DNA from: a virus
IMG/VR virus record: IMGVR_UViG_3300044825_000184
Location: 1 to 24,169 of that record
Length of the DNA: 24,169 nucleotides
Reading direction: 5' to 3' (one strand)
Part shown: positions 1 through 7,407 of the stretch, piece by piece
How the letters are laid out: each line of letters opens with the position of its first letter
Numbering within the stretch: position 1 is the stretch's first letter
Notes under the pieces: generated by a model
The model's input: the letters and a program-made list of their open reading frames with translations, nothing else
What the model was told of the DNA's origin: nothing
The model's database searches: none
Program-made: the position numbers and the translations under genes

Positions 1-8
1 TTAGAAAG

Positions 9-1475
9 ATGAAAGCGGCAAGAGATGTCGTTGCAAAGGACATGCAGTACAACACTTTGAAGTGGTTCAGACCCTTCAAGTACCAATCTGAGTTCTTTAA
101 AACTGGCGCTCACTTCACCCGTAGAGGCATGATTGCTGCCAACCGTGCTGGCAAAACAGTCGCCTCTACCTATGAGACTGCTTACCACCTGACAGGCAGA
201 TACCCCAAAGGCTGGGCAGGTAAGGTCTGGGATAAACCCATCATTGCTATGTGTTCTGGTGAATCCTGGGAACAGGTAGCCAAGACACTGCAAAGCAAGC
301 TGCTTGGGTGTGATGACATCAAGCAATCGTACAAATTAGGAACAGGCTCCATTCCGCTTGAATGTATTGACGAGAAGTCATACCGAACAGATGGGGCTAA
401 CGTCCTGTCTATTGAAATCTGGCATGTCTCTGGTGGCAAATCCAAGCTCTACTTCTCCAACTACACTCAGCAAGTGCGTCATCTGCAAGGTTTTGAACTC
501 GACCTTGTTGTCTTGGACGAACAACCACCAGACGAGATCTTCTCGGAACTTGTTGTCCGTACTGCACAACGGAACGGGCAGGTACTGTGTTCATTTACCC
601 CACTCAAGGGTATGTCAGGACTTGTTCGCAAGTTCTGGGACAAGATTGACGGCTACACCCATGTCCGAGTGACCTGGGACGACATCCCTTTTGAAAACGA
701 ATGGGGTGAGAAGTTTTTTAGCCAAGAAGAGCGTGACCAACTATCCCGAGACTTCATGCCTTGGGAACGAGAATGCCGTATGAAAGGTATTCCGTTGGTC
801 GGTAAGGGTGTGGTGTTCCCGCTTCTTGAATGGCCTACCTACAAGTCCACAGATATTGACCTGAAGAACAATCCCAAGATGGAGCGACTGATCTCATTTG
901 ACTTGGGCATCAAGAATGACCCAACGGTGATCAGCTTCTTGTTCCGAGATCCTGTGGAGGAGATTATTTACCTGCACAGGCAGATTAAGGTGGCTCAGGG
1001 TGAAACTCCAGATGAATATGTTCATTATCTGATGGACAGAGAATCCAAGAATGTGCCGATTGCCCTGCCCCATGATGCAACCCAAGCAGGTCGGTACACC
1101 CTGACAGAACAATCAGTGCGTGAAGTGTTTGAGGACAACTATGGCCTGAACTGTATTGCTGGTGCTATATTGAACCCCGTCAATGACCAAGGCAAGGTAA
1201 CCAACCATAAGTCATACGGAATCAATATAATGCGGCTAGGCATGGAACGTGGCACATTTAAGGTAAATGAGGCTTGCGTGGATTTTCTTGATGAAGCAAG
1301 AAACTATGCCATTGACGAAGCTGGACGATTTAGTGATCCTGACGACCACATTGACTCTGCTCGGATTGGCATTTTGGCGTTGATTCAAGGTCATGGAGAA
1401 TCTATGGTTAGCCGAGCAAATACGTTCCAATACCGCAGACCCAACGCCATTGATGGCAAGGTGCAAAGGATTTAA
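9..1475 (+). CDS. terL: Terminase large subunit (ATPase-nuclease DNA packaging motor)
   Basis: This is the motor that cuts concatemeric phage DNA and pumps it through the portal into the prohead. Seen: a Walker A loop AANRAGKT at residues 43-50, a Walker B strand LVVLDE at 166-171 ending in the catalytic Glu, and a coupling motif SFTP at 195-198. The C-terminal RNase-H-like nuclease has acidic positions at D298 (SFDLG), D356 (PHDAT) and D446/D449 (DDHIDSARIG). The 488-aa length is normal for the family. The ATG at 9 is preceded by only a weak purine stretch, and the frame stays open to the window edge (AGA AAG), so the true start could lie upstream. A TAG at 2-4 in another frame may end the preceding gene, possibly the small terminase subunit. 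The stop at 1473-1475 is 2 nt from the homing endonuclease start. Confidence 0.95.
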   Translation: MKAARDVVAKDMQYNTLKWFRPFKYQSEFFKTGAHFTRRGMIAANRAGKTVASTYETAYHLTGRYPKGWAGKVWDKPIIAMCSGESWEQVAKTLQSKLLGCDDIKQSYKLGTGSIPLECIDEKSYRTDGANVLSIEIWHVSGGKSKLYFSNYTQQVRHLQGFELDLVVLDEQPPDEIFSELVVRTAQRNGQVLCSFTPLKGMSGLVRKFWDKIDGYTHVRVTWDDIPFENEWGEKFFSQEERDQLSRDFMPWERECRMKGIPLVGKGVVFPLLEWPTYKSTDIDLKNNPKMERLISFDLGIKNDPTVISFLFRDPVEEIIYLHRQIKVAQGETPDEYVHYLMDRESKNVPIALPHDATQAGRYTLTEQSVREVFEDNYGLNCIAGAILNPVNDQGKVTNHKSYGINIMRLGMERGTFKVNEACVDFLDEARNYAIDEAGRFSDPDDHIDSARIGILALIQGHGESMVSRANTFQYRRPNAIDGKVQRI

Positions 1476-1477
1476 TC

Positions 1478-2059
1478 ATGCTGGACAAACAGTTTTATGT
1501 TTACGTTCACATGAAAGCAACGGATGATTCCGTCTTTTATGTTGGCAAAGGATGCAAGTACCGATACACGACCAAGCAAGGCCGTAACGAATACTGGCAT
1601 AGAATTGTTGAAAAGCATGGTTTTGTTGCGGAAATTGTTAAAGATGGCTTGTCTTTTGAAGAAGCTAACGCATACGAAATTGAATTGATCAAAGAATTGC
1701 GTGATCAAGGTTGCCAGCTTTGCAATTTGACTGATGGCGGTGAAGGCTGTTTGGGTGTTAAAAAAACACCAGAGCAAAAAGCAGCAATTAGCGCAAAAAA
1801 CAAAGGCAGAAAACGTTCTGACGAAGCCAAAGCAAAGATGCTTGGCAACAAAAACGCTGTTGGCGCAAAGCGTTCCGAAGAAGTCAGAGCAAAAATATCT
1901 GCTTCAAAAAAAGGCACAAACAATCTTGTGGGCCGACCTGTATCTGAAGAGACACGCAATAAAATTCGTGAGTCTCGAAAGAAGACAGAAGAAGCAAAGC
2001 GAAGCATGAAATTGATAATTGCAACCGTTCAACAAGATAAAGGTGATATTCATGCTTGA
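1478..2059 (+). CDS. GIY-YIG homing endonuclease with NUMOD3 repeats
   Basis: This is a free-standing selfish nuclease gene between terL and portal. The N-terminal GIY-YIG domain (about residues 6-90) shows the paired strands YVYV (8-11) and FYVGKG (20-25), basic residues at R29 and R36, the probable catalytic Glu in YEIEL (66-70) and a conserved Asn in CNLTDGG (82-88). The C-terminal part (95-169) holds four short repeats of the type K-R-S-x-E-x-x-x-K-I, which are NUMOD3 DNA-binding modules. This half is rich in Lys and Ala and its DNA is visibly A-rich compared with its neighbours, consistent with transfer. The gene starts 2 nt after terL behind AAAGGA (1465-1470) and overlaps the portal start by 8 nt. 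Family knowledge: such enzymes cleave intron- or HEG-less alleles and spread by repair. The target site is inferred to be the terL-portal junction. Confidence 0.9.
   Translation: MLDKQFYVYVHMKATDDSVFYVGKGCKYRYTTKQGRNEYWHRIVEKHGFVAEIVKDGLSFEEANAYEIELIKELRDQGCQLCNLTDGGEGCLGVKKTPEQKAAISAKNKGRKRSDEAKAKMLGNKNAVGAKRSEEVRAKISASKKGTNNLVGRPVSEETRNKIRESRKKTEEAKRSMKLIIATVQQDKGDIHA
1760..1984 (+). repeat. Four tandem NUMOD3 modules within the homing endonuclease
   Basis: The encoded repeats begin approximately at residues 95 (KKTPEQKAAIS), 112 (KRSDEAKAKM), 131 (KRSEEVRAKIS) and 154 (PVSEETRNKIR), with a spacing of about 17-23 residues. Each has the helix-like Ser/Thr-x-Glu-x-x-x-Lys/Arg-Ile pattern of NUMOD3, which is known to bind DNA in GIY-YIG and HNH homing enzymes. 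The repeats are degenerate at the DNA level. Confidence 0.75.
2039..2047 (+). promoter_or_regulatory. Shine-Dalgarno that fixes the portal start
   Basis: AAAGGTGAT lies 8 nt (from the last G of the core) upstream of ATG 2052 and inside the 3' end of the homing endonuclease gene. The longer open frame back to TTG 2019 has no comparable site, so ATG 2052 is chosen as the portal start. Confidence 0.75.
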
Positions 2060-4214
2060 TCGTCAAAACATAATCGTCGAGTACATCGAAGCACCTGCCA
2101 GTAACAAAGGCATTGTTTTCCAGGTTGCTCATGAGGTTTATCTCAAAATGGTGGATTACTTGCGATTGACGCAAGCAAAAAACACCTTCAACCGTCTTTC
2201 TGATTACCACTACCTCAATATTGCTGTAAGCAACTCCACAGAACCAATCCGTGGCATTGATTACATCCACCCTGTTGTCACCCCCGGTGTTGATTACGCT
2301 ACAGCCATCATCACAAAATGCCTGATGCCCAACGGCAAGGTTAATTTTGAGTTTGAGCGTTTCAGTGAGATGGACAGTGAGCAAGCCACCCAGGCTACTG
2401 AGATGGTCAAGTACATGATCAACTCGAAGAACGATTCTTACGCCTGTATCCGTGATTGGGCACAAGACTCTTTGCTTCACAAAAACGGTATTGTGATGGT
2501 TTCACCAGTGCGTGAACCCATTACCCAATACAAAGAAGTTGAGGGCACAAAAGACCAACTGCGTGTGTTTGAGACTATGGCTACCGAAAAAGGCCTGACA
2601 GTCAAACGCCAGAACATGCGTAAGATTGACGTTGACCTTGAAGGTGTCATGCAGGAGATGATGAATCCTGATGACGACCAAGGAACAATGCAAGAAGAGG
2701 TCAATGAGGCCATTGCAGCCAATACGGTGTACCGTGCCAAGTACAAGATGACAGGTTTCTCAACATCTGTCCGTATCAAACATGTTGCCCAACACTACTT
2801 TGTGTGCAACCCCACAATTCCCGGCATTCAGGACCAAGACTTTGTTGGGTTCTATGACCCAATGACCATCCATGAGTGCAAGGCTCAATTCCCTTATGTT
2901 GACATTGAAAAGCTTGCTGAACATGCTGCCTACGGTCCTGCTGGTGCTTATCAAGCAGGTGCATTGGAAAACGATCTTGCTTTGCATGCTCGTGATTCCA
3001 CTCCTGTTCCAGGTCAAGGCGTAATTGCTTCTGCTGGCGCTGATCGCTACAGCCGAGTCATCATGCTGACTACCGCATGGATTCGCAAAGACGTAGACGG
3101 TGACGGTGAAGAAGAAATCGTTGAATGCTGCTTCTCGGGCTCGTATGTGCTGTATGTCAAAGAGGTGGATTTCATCCCCTTGGCAGCAATGTGCCCTAAG
3201 CCCATCACTGGCAACTTCTTTGGCTACTCTTTGGCAGAACGTCTTGTGCCAATGCAGGAATACGCTACATCGATTGCTCGTGCTGAGATGGCTTTTGCCA
3301 TGCAAGCCTCGACACCTCGTATTGGCGTAAACCCAGAGTTCATGGATGCCGAAGAGATCCAACGTGGTGTCTCTGCCATGTTCATCTTGGACCGCAAGTT
3401 TGACCCTGCCAAGCACATCTACGAATTTGCACCTATGCAGGGTAACCTGCAATACGTTCAGTCGTCTATGCAGCGGTTTGAGTCCGACAAGATGGCAATG
3501 ATCGGCATGACAAGCCCCAATGATGTGCTGAACCCTGAAGTCATGAAAGATGGCAACTCAGGCTTTAAGCTGCAACTGGCTATGGGTCCAAATCAGTTGA
3601 TCCAAGACGAAATGGTCAAGAATTGCGCCATTGGTCTGCGTGACATGATTTATATCGTCTGGAAAACACTGATTCAGTACTCCGACGATTACAACATTCA
3701 GCAATTGGCTGGTGTTTGCGGTAAAGGTAAGCCATTCATGGATGCCATTTCGATGGAAAACTATGAATTTATTGACCGCAAGCTGATTAATATCGATTTG
3801 GCTTTGGGTTTCTTGTCTGACGAAAATCGTTTGACTCGCCAACAGTTAATCGGACAAGCTCAACAGCAGTTTACTCAGGCCATGATGAGTTTGGACCCAA
3901 GTGTCCCTGAGATGTTCATGAAGTTGCGCCGTCCATTTGAAGATACTTTGCGTGTTTTGGGTGTTAAAGACGTTGATGCCTACTTGCCTACATTGGAAGA
4001 AGCTGCAAAGATTATGGAAGCTCAATCCAAGAAGGGTCCAAGCCCAGAACAGCAGAAGATTCAATCTGAAACAGATTTGAATAAAGCTAAGATTGAGGAT
4101 ACGATGGCAAACACTGCGTTTACGCAGAAGAAAGCCGAAGACATTGATACTGACAACATGTTTGAAGCCTTGGCTGCAAAACGAGGTAACCTGCACTCAG
4201 TACAAGTTGATTAA
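2052..4214 (+). CDS. Portal protein (P22 gp1-like)
   Basis: The 720-aa protein is inferred to form the dodecameric ring at the capsid vertex that nucleates assembly and provides the DNA channel. The assignment rests on size, position directly after the terminase and before scaffold and coat, and a portal-like body: an N-terminal helical region with a long acidic/Met-rich segment, a central mixed region (for example GNFFGYSLAERLVPMQEYA, preceding the stem/channel helices), a Gly/Met-rich stretch around MKDGNSGFKLQLAMGPNQL, and a highly charged helical C-terminal tail (about 640-720) like P22 portal barrels. The start is ATG 2052 with a strong ribosome-binding site. The first residues, MLDRQ, nearly repeat the start of the upstream endonuclease, MLDKQ. 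No frameshift is visible. The P22-like subfamily is an inference from length and gene order. Confidence 0.88.
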   Translation: MLDRQNIIVEYIEAPASNKGIVFQVAHEVYLKMVDYLRLTQAKNTFNRLSDYHYLNIAVSNSTEPIRGIDYIHPVVTPGVDYATAIITKCLMPNGKVNFEFERFSEMDSEQATQATEMVKYMINSKNDSYACIRDWAQDSLLHKNGIVMVSPVREPITQYKEVEGTKDQLRVFETMATEKGLTVKRQNMRKIDVDLEGVMQEMMNPDDDQGTMQEEVNEAIAANTVYRAKYKMTGFSTSVRIKHVAQHYFVCNPTIPGIQDQDFVGFYDPMTIHECKAQFPYVDIEKLAEHAAYGPAGAYQAGALENDLALHARDSTPVPGQGVIASAGADRYSRVIMLTTAWIRKDVDGDGEEEIVECCFSGSYVLYVKEVDFIPLAAMCPKPITGNFFGYSLAERLVPMQEYATSIARAEMAFAMQASTPRIGVNPEFMDAEEIQRGVSAMFILDRKFDPAKHIYEFAPMQGNLQYVQSSMQRFESDKMAMIGMTSPNDVLNPEVMKDGNSGFKLQLAMGPNQLIQDEMVKNCAIGLRDMIYIVWKTLIQYSDDYNIQQLAGVCGKGKPFMDAISMENYEFIDRKLINIDLALGFLSDENRLTRQQLIGQAQQQFTQAMMSLDPSVPEMFMKLRRPFEDTLRVLGVKDVDAYLPTLEEAAKIMEAQSKKGPSPEQQKIQSETDLNKAKIEDTMANTAFTQKKAEDIDTDNMFEALAAKRGNLHSVQVD

Positions 4215-4223
4215 GGAATTGCA

Positions 4224-4541
4224 ATGAAAAGCTTGGTATTGAATATCCGTAACTATTTCAACCAGCGGACTCGTACCGCTGACGCACAAAAGGATGCTGA
4301 TGTAACTCGAAAAACTCTAGTCATTGAAAATGGCGAATCTGCCATGCGCCTCATGAAGAATGAGGATTTTGCACTGCTGTTTAACCTGTATAGGTTCAAC
4401 ATGCTAGAGAGGCTTGAAGACAGTAGGGCCGATCTAGAACGTATTGAAAATGCACATTATGTTGCTGGAGTCCGAGATTTCATCGGTTTCATTGAGAAAA
4501 CTGAATATCTTGGAAAAGTGGCAAAAAAATCCAACACTTAA
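4224..4541 (+). CDS. Hypothetical protein between portal and scaffold
   Basis: This 105-aa protein is not recognised. It has a basic N-terminus (MKSLVLNIRNYFNQRTRT), then an amphipathic, mostly helical body with alternating Glu/Arg/Leu (for example ENGESAMRLM and NMLERLEDSRADLERIENAH), and ends in a Lys-rich tail. There is no signal peptide and no convincing membrane segment. A good Shine-Dalgarno (AAGGA, 4213-4217) overlaps the portal stop, so translation is probably coupled. Its place inside the portal-scaffold-coat block suggests a head assembly role, but nothing in the sequence proves it. An A7 run occurs near the 3' end (4522-4528). Confidence 0.75.
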   Translation: MKSLVLNIRNYFNQRTRTADAQKDADVTRKTLVIENGESAMRLMKNEDFALLFNLYRFNMLERLEDSRADLERIENAHYVAGVRDFIGFIEKTEYLGKVAKKSNT

Positions 4542-4557
4542 CCAAAGAGAGTAAACT

Positions 4558-5673
4558 ATGTCAGACGTAATCACGCAAGTGACCGCCCCTGAGCAAACTG
4601 GCGCTGTGAATCCCGCCGATGCCATCGCTGCAATGATTGCCGCTAACAAGCGTAACAGTCAGCAACCCGAAGGCAGTTCACAAACACCAGCAGGACAAGA
4701 AGAGGCGAAAGCCGAATCCCCTGAGGCGGCTCCTGTTGAAGGAACCGAACCTGAAGATGGTATTGCAAGTGAGTCAGAAACTGTAGATTCAGAAAATGAT
4801 GCAGAGGCCACTGATGGTGTAACCGAAGCAATCAATTTCCTAGAGTTTGCAGAGCAGAATCCCGACATGATGTGGAGGATTCCTAATAAGGACGCAGAAG
4901 GCGGCTTTATTGAGATCCCTGTATCTAAGGCTGCTGCTATTTTGGGTCAAGGCAGTGCTATCCATGAAAATGCTCGCAAGCTTAAAGCTGAACGAGCCGA
5001 TTTTGAAGAGTTTGAAGCGAAACGTCGAAGTGAACTTGATGGATTGCAGATAGGCTTGGAGTTGACGATTGTTCCTCAGTTGCAAACTGCTGCTGATGAA
5101 CTAATTCAGATTCAAGAATACAACCAGCAATGGCAGCAAATCTATCAAAACACGACTGACCCTGCTCAAAAGAGCCAAGCTGAAGCAGCAATGCGACAGA
5201 ATGCCCAATTGATTCAGGAAAAGTCTGAGTTCATCAAGACTAATCGGCCTAAAGTTGAACAGTTCTATCAGCACAGGTCTGCTCTTGTTCAGGAAACCCT
5301 GGAAAAAGCACGACAGTCCTTTACTGACAAAGAGTTGGGCAACAAGGCGATCTTTACTGAGATTAGAGATAAGCTTAGTAAGGATTGGAAAGCGGCTAGC
5401 AGTTCGTTTGTTCCTGGTGTGCCAAACATCGATTTGGTTTCTAGTGACGAATACTTGCTGGGTTTGATTCGGGACGGTATGAAGTTCCGTGAAGGCCCAA
5501 AGGTAAAGAACGCTGGTGGATCTCTAGCTGCGGCTAGTCGTCCAGTAGCAAAAGCTAAGACAGCGCCCGAGAATGAGATTGAAAAACTCCAGAAACAGGC
5601 AAAGTCAGGCGATAAGAATGCGGCTCGTGACCTTTTAGCAACCATGCTTGCAGCAAACAAACGCAAGCGTTAA
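4558..5673 (+). CDS. Putative capsid scaffolding protein
   Basis: The 371-aa protein immediately precedes the coat gene, where P22-like phages encode their scaffold. It has an acidic, low-complexity N-terminal third (about 35-90, rich in Glu, Ala, Pro and Ser), a globular patch (90-130, containing PDMMWRIPNKD), then a long predicted coiled-coil or helical region (about 140-280, many Gln, Glu and Lys) and a strongly basic C-terminus. This layout (acidic linker, helical rod, basic end) is typical of scaffolds, whose basic C-terminus binds coat protein. The motif A-x-M-I/L-A-A-N-K-R occurs at both ends (25-32 and 362-369). The Shine-Dalgarno is AGAGAG at 4546-4551. No catalytic protease signature was seen. 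Assignment is by context and architecture, not a recognised family motif. Confidence 0.7.
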   Translation: MSDVITQVTAPEQTGAVNPADAIAAMIAANKRNSQQPEGSSQTPAGQEEAKAESPEAAPVEGTEPEDGIASESETVDSENDAEATDGVTEAINFLEFAEQNPDMMWRIPNKDAEGGFIEIPVSKAAAILGQGSAIHENARKLKAERADFEEFEAKRRSELDGLQIGLELTIVPQLQTAADELIQIQEYNQQWQQIYQNTTDPAQKSQAEAAMRQNAQLIQEKSEFIKTNRPKVEQFYQHRSALVQETLEKARQSFTDKELGNKAIFTEIRDKLSKDWKAASSSFVPGVPNIDLVSSDEYLLGLIRDGMKFREGPKVKNAGGSLAAASRPVAKAKTAPENEIEKLQKQAKSGDKNAARDLLATMLAANKRKR

Positions 5674-5674
5674 A

Positions 5675-5680
5675 CAGGAG
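5675..5680 (+). promoter_or_regulatory. Strong Shine-Dalgarno of the major capsid gene
   Basis: CAGGAG is placed 6 nt before ATG 5687, in the 13-nt gap after the scaffold stop. It rules out the longer TTG-initiated frame from 5648, which would overlap the scaffold gene. Confidence 0.8.
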
Positions 5681-5686
5681 TTTCAA

Positions 5687-6844
5687 ATGGCTACCATCAC
5701 CTCTGCAAACCTCGGTAACGGCAACGGCTCGTATACCACCGACATCGTGGTCAAAGACCTCGACATGACTGTCTCTAACTATGTTAAAGACCGTACCCCC
5801 CTGACCAACATGGCTATGTCCAAGAAGCGTAAAGTCAACTCGACTCTGCACATCTGGCCTGTGGATTACTACCGTACTCCAGCCCTGAACGCCAAGTTGG
5901 AAGGCGCTGCTGTTTCGGCTTCTCAAGCTGCTGACAACACCCGTGCTAACTGCGGTAACTACACACAGATCTTCACGACTGTGATTGGTGCTACAGGTAC
6001 TGCCCGTGCTGTTGAGCAAGCTGGTGGCGATCCACAAGCCTACCAAGAAGTCAAGCAATTGACTGAAATCATGTTTGACGTTGAACTGCAAATGGTTCGT
6101 GCTGACGGTGCTTCTATCAAGTACTCCGGTCAAGCTGCCACTCAAGGTGCATCGCCTAACAACGGTCGTCGTTTCGGTTCTCTGTACTCGTTCGCTGGTA
6201 CACGTTCTGGCAACGACACAGACGGCACTTCCGTGTTGAACTTGGCTACCTCTGACGGTAACGACACCACTTCTGCAACCAACACCAACCAGCCTTTCAA
6301 CGGCTTGTTGAGCAATGCTGGTTTGGGTTACTTCACTTTCGCAAGTGGCGTGACTTTGCAGCAGTTCAGCCCGTTCCTGTACAAGCAATTGGTTACCACT
6401 GCCGAGCAGCGTTTCAATGCCAAGATCACCAACATGGTGGTTCCAACATCGATGCGTACTCACATCAGTGACATGATGCCCACCAGCCGTTCGATCAACC
6501 GTTTCAACCCTGCTGACAAGGGTGACACGATTGGTACTTATGAAGGTGACTTCAACTACACCTACCAGATCGATGACTCTTGGGTTATGGACCAAACAGG
6601 CGCAGACAACACTTCTGCCCTGTTCCTGAACCCTGACGTTATCCAGTGGGGTAGCTTGCGTGAACTCGGTCCAAACAACGAAGTGTTCAGCTCTGCTGAT
6701 GCTTCTTTGGACCAGTACATCATGGAAGGTACGCTGATTGTGCGTAACCCTGCTGGTGTGGCTGTGTTGTCTGCCATCAGCCCAACTGGTGCTGCCGTGA
6801 CTGCTCCACGTCCTGCTGCACAAGTCCAGCGTTATCTGGCCTAA
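5687..6844 (+). CDS. Major capsid protein (DUF5309/SU10-type, HK97 fold)
   Basis: The 385-aa coat subunit is inferred to build the icosahedral shell. Recognisable family landmarks are the N-terminal segment DRTPLTNMAMSKKRKVNST (35-53), where related coats carry a T-P-x-x-x-x-I-x-K pattern; the WPVDYYRTPALNAKLEG block (57-73); the NYTQIFTTVIGATGTARAV block (91-109), matching the N-Y-x-Q-I-F core of DUF5309 coats; and the terminal strand GTLIVRNPAGVAVL (348-361). A Gly/Asn/Asp/Thr-rich loop (about 170-205) could be an E-loop-like or surface insertion. Codon use is strongly biased toward C-ending codons (AAC, GGC, ACC, TAC, TTC), unlike the neighbouring genes and as expected for the most highly expressed virion protein. 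The start is set by CAGGAG 6 nt upstream. Confidence 0.88.
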   Translation: MATITSANLGNGNGSYTTDIVVKDLDMTVSNYVKDRTPLTNMAMSKKRKVNSTLHIWPVDYYRTPALNAKLEGAAVSASQAADNTRANCGNYTQIFTTVIGATGTARAVEQAGGDPQAYQEVKQLTEIMFDVELQMVRADGASIKYSGQAATQGASPNNGRRFGSLYSFAGTRSGNDTDGTSVLNLATSDGNDTTSATNTNQPFNGLLSNAGLGYFTFASGVTLQQFSPFLYKQLVTTAEQRFNAKITNMVVPTSMRTHISDMMPTSRSINRFNPADKGDTIGTYEGDFNYTYQIDDSWVMDQTGADNTSALFLNPDVIQWGSLRELGPNNEVFSSADASLDQYIMEGTLIVRNPAGVAVLSAISPTGAAVTAPRPAAQVQRYLA

Positions 6845-6886
6845 GCTCTAGGGCTTTTCTGAAGGGGCTCCGAAAGGGGCTCCTTT
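6843..6886 (+). repeat. Direct repeat and weak hairpins after the coat gene
   Basis: The only clear intergenic gap holds two near-identical units, GAAGGGGCTCC (6861-6871) and GAAAGGGGCTCC (6872-6883). The second folds as AAAGG/CCTTT around GGCT. Just before it, AAGCT/GGCTT (6843-6856, one G-U pair) is followed by TTCT. Neither has a long U-tract, so an attenuator, weak terminator or mRNA-stability element is possible but unproven. Confidence 0.35.
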
Positions 6887-6896
6887 GGTAAAGCAT

Positions 6897-6900
6897 GGAG
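6897..6900 (+). promoter_or_regulatory. GGAG site favouring the internal ATG 6907
   Basis: GGAG sits 6 nt upstream of ATG 6907. The first ATG (6895) overlaps this element and has no good site of its own, so 6907 is the more likely start of the next gene. Confidence 0.55.
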
Positions 6901-6906
6901 AAAGCA

Positions 6907-7398
6907 ATGGACGACGAAATCAAGATTGACGAAAAATACTATTCAGAAGGCATTCTGGAGGGTGGTATTGACGGTGTTTTCCGTCACAACGACAAGTTGT
7001 TCAATGAGGTCAAATCTGGCACTTGGTCGCAAACCTTTAAAACCGCAAACATTGATTACAAAGTCGGTGCTATTGATGGTACAAGGTATGTTCAATATGA
7101 CCAAAAGAACGTGGAATCAATTCGGCAGATGTGTAAGGATCGCCGAGAGTTTTACAAAGAACACGGGACAGCTAATCCGTTTTTTGCAGGAACTTTCCAC
7201 GCAATGGAGTTGCCAAAATGCTTTGCCCATGAGATTAGCTCCAAGTGGTTTAACAACCGTCCCTGGGAGTTAATCAAGCGAGACAAAGAGGACAAAATCT
7301 TGTTCTACGCAATCGTCAATGAGTATTACTCAGATTTTGTTTGTCACCCTAGCGGAAAGATCCCTCTTCCGTATAATCCCGCTATACCGACTAAGTAA
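6907..7398 (+). CDS. Hypothetical protein after the major capsid gene
   Basis: This 163-aa protein (167 aa from ATG 6895) is not recognised. It is soluble-looking and rich in Lys, Asp, Phe and Tyr. It contains segments such as YSEGILEGGIDGVFRHNDK and QMCKDRREFYKEHGTANPFF, an aromatic cluster WFNNRPWELIKR, and a Pro-rich end (GKIPLPYNPAIP). No signal peptide, membrane helix or known catalytic motif was seen. The start at 6907 is supported by GGAG at 6897-6900. It lies between coat and adaptor, so it could be a head-completion or decoration factor, but that is positional inference. The stop overlaps the ribosome-binding site of the next gene. Confidence 0.75.
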   Translation: MDDEIKIDEKYYSEGILEGGIDGVFRHNDKLFNEVKSGTWSQTFKTANIDYKVGAIDGTRYVQYDQKNVESIRQMCKDRREFYKEHGTANPFFAGTFHAMELPKCFAHEISSKWFNNRPWELIKRDKEDKILFYAIVNEYYSDFVCHPSGKIPLPYNPAIPTK

Positions 7399-7407
7399 GG
7401 ATGAACT

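Noticed and set aside
2019-2051. N-terminal extension of the portal from TTG 2019
   Set aside because: ATG 2052 has AAAGGTGAT at good distance; the extension is read from homing endonuclease coding sequence.
4522-4541. A7 run near the end of the 105-aa gene as a programmed frameshift site
   Set aside because: A -1 shift adds only about a dozen codons and does not enter the scaffold frame; no stimulatory structure is evident.
5648-5686. N-terminal extension of the coat protein from TTG 5648
   Set aside because: ATG 5687 has an ideal Shine-Dalgarno, and the extension overlaps the scaffold gene.
5555-6823. Long (422-codon) minus-strand ORF opposite the coat gene
   Set aside because: Shadow of a gene with strong codon bias; its protein has no recognisable motif and no ribosome-binding site context, and it would be antisense to the clearly coding coat gene.
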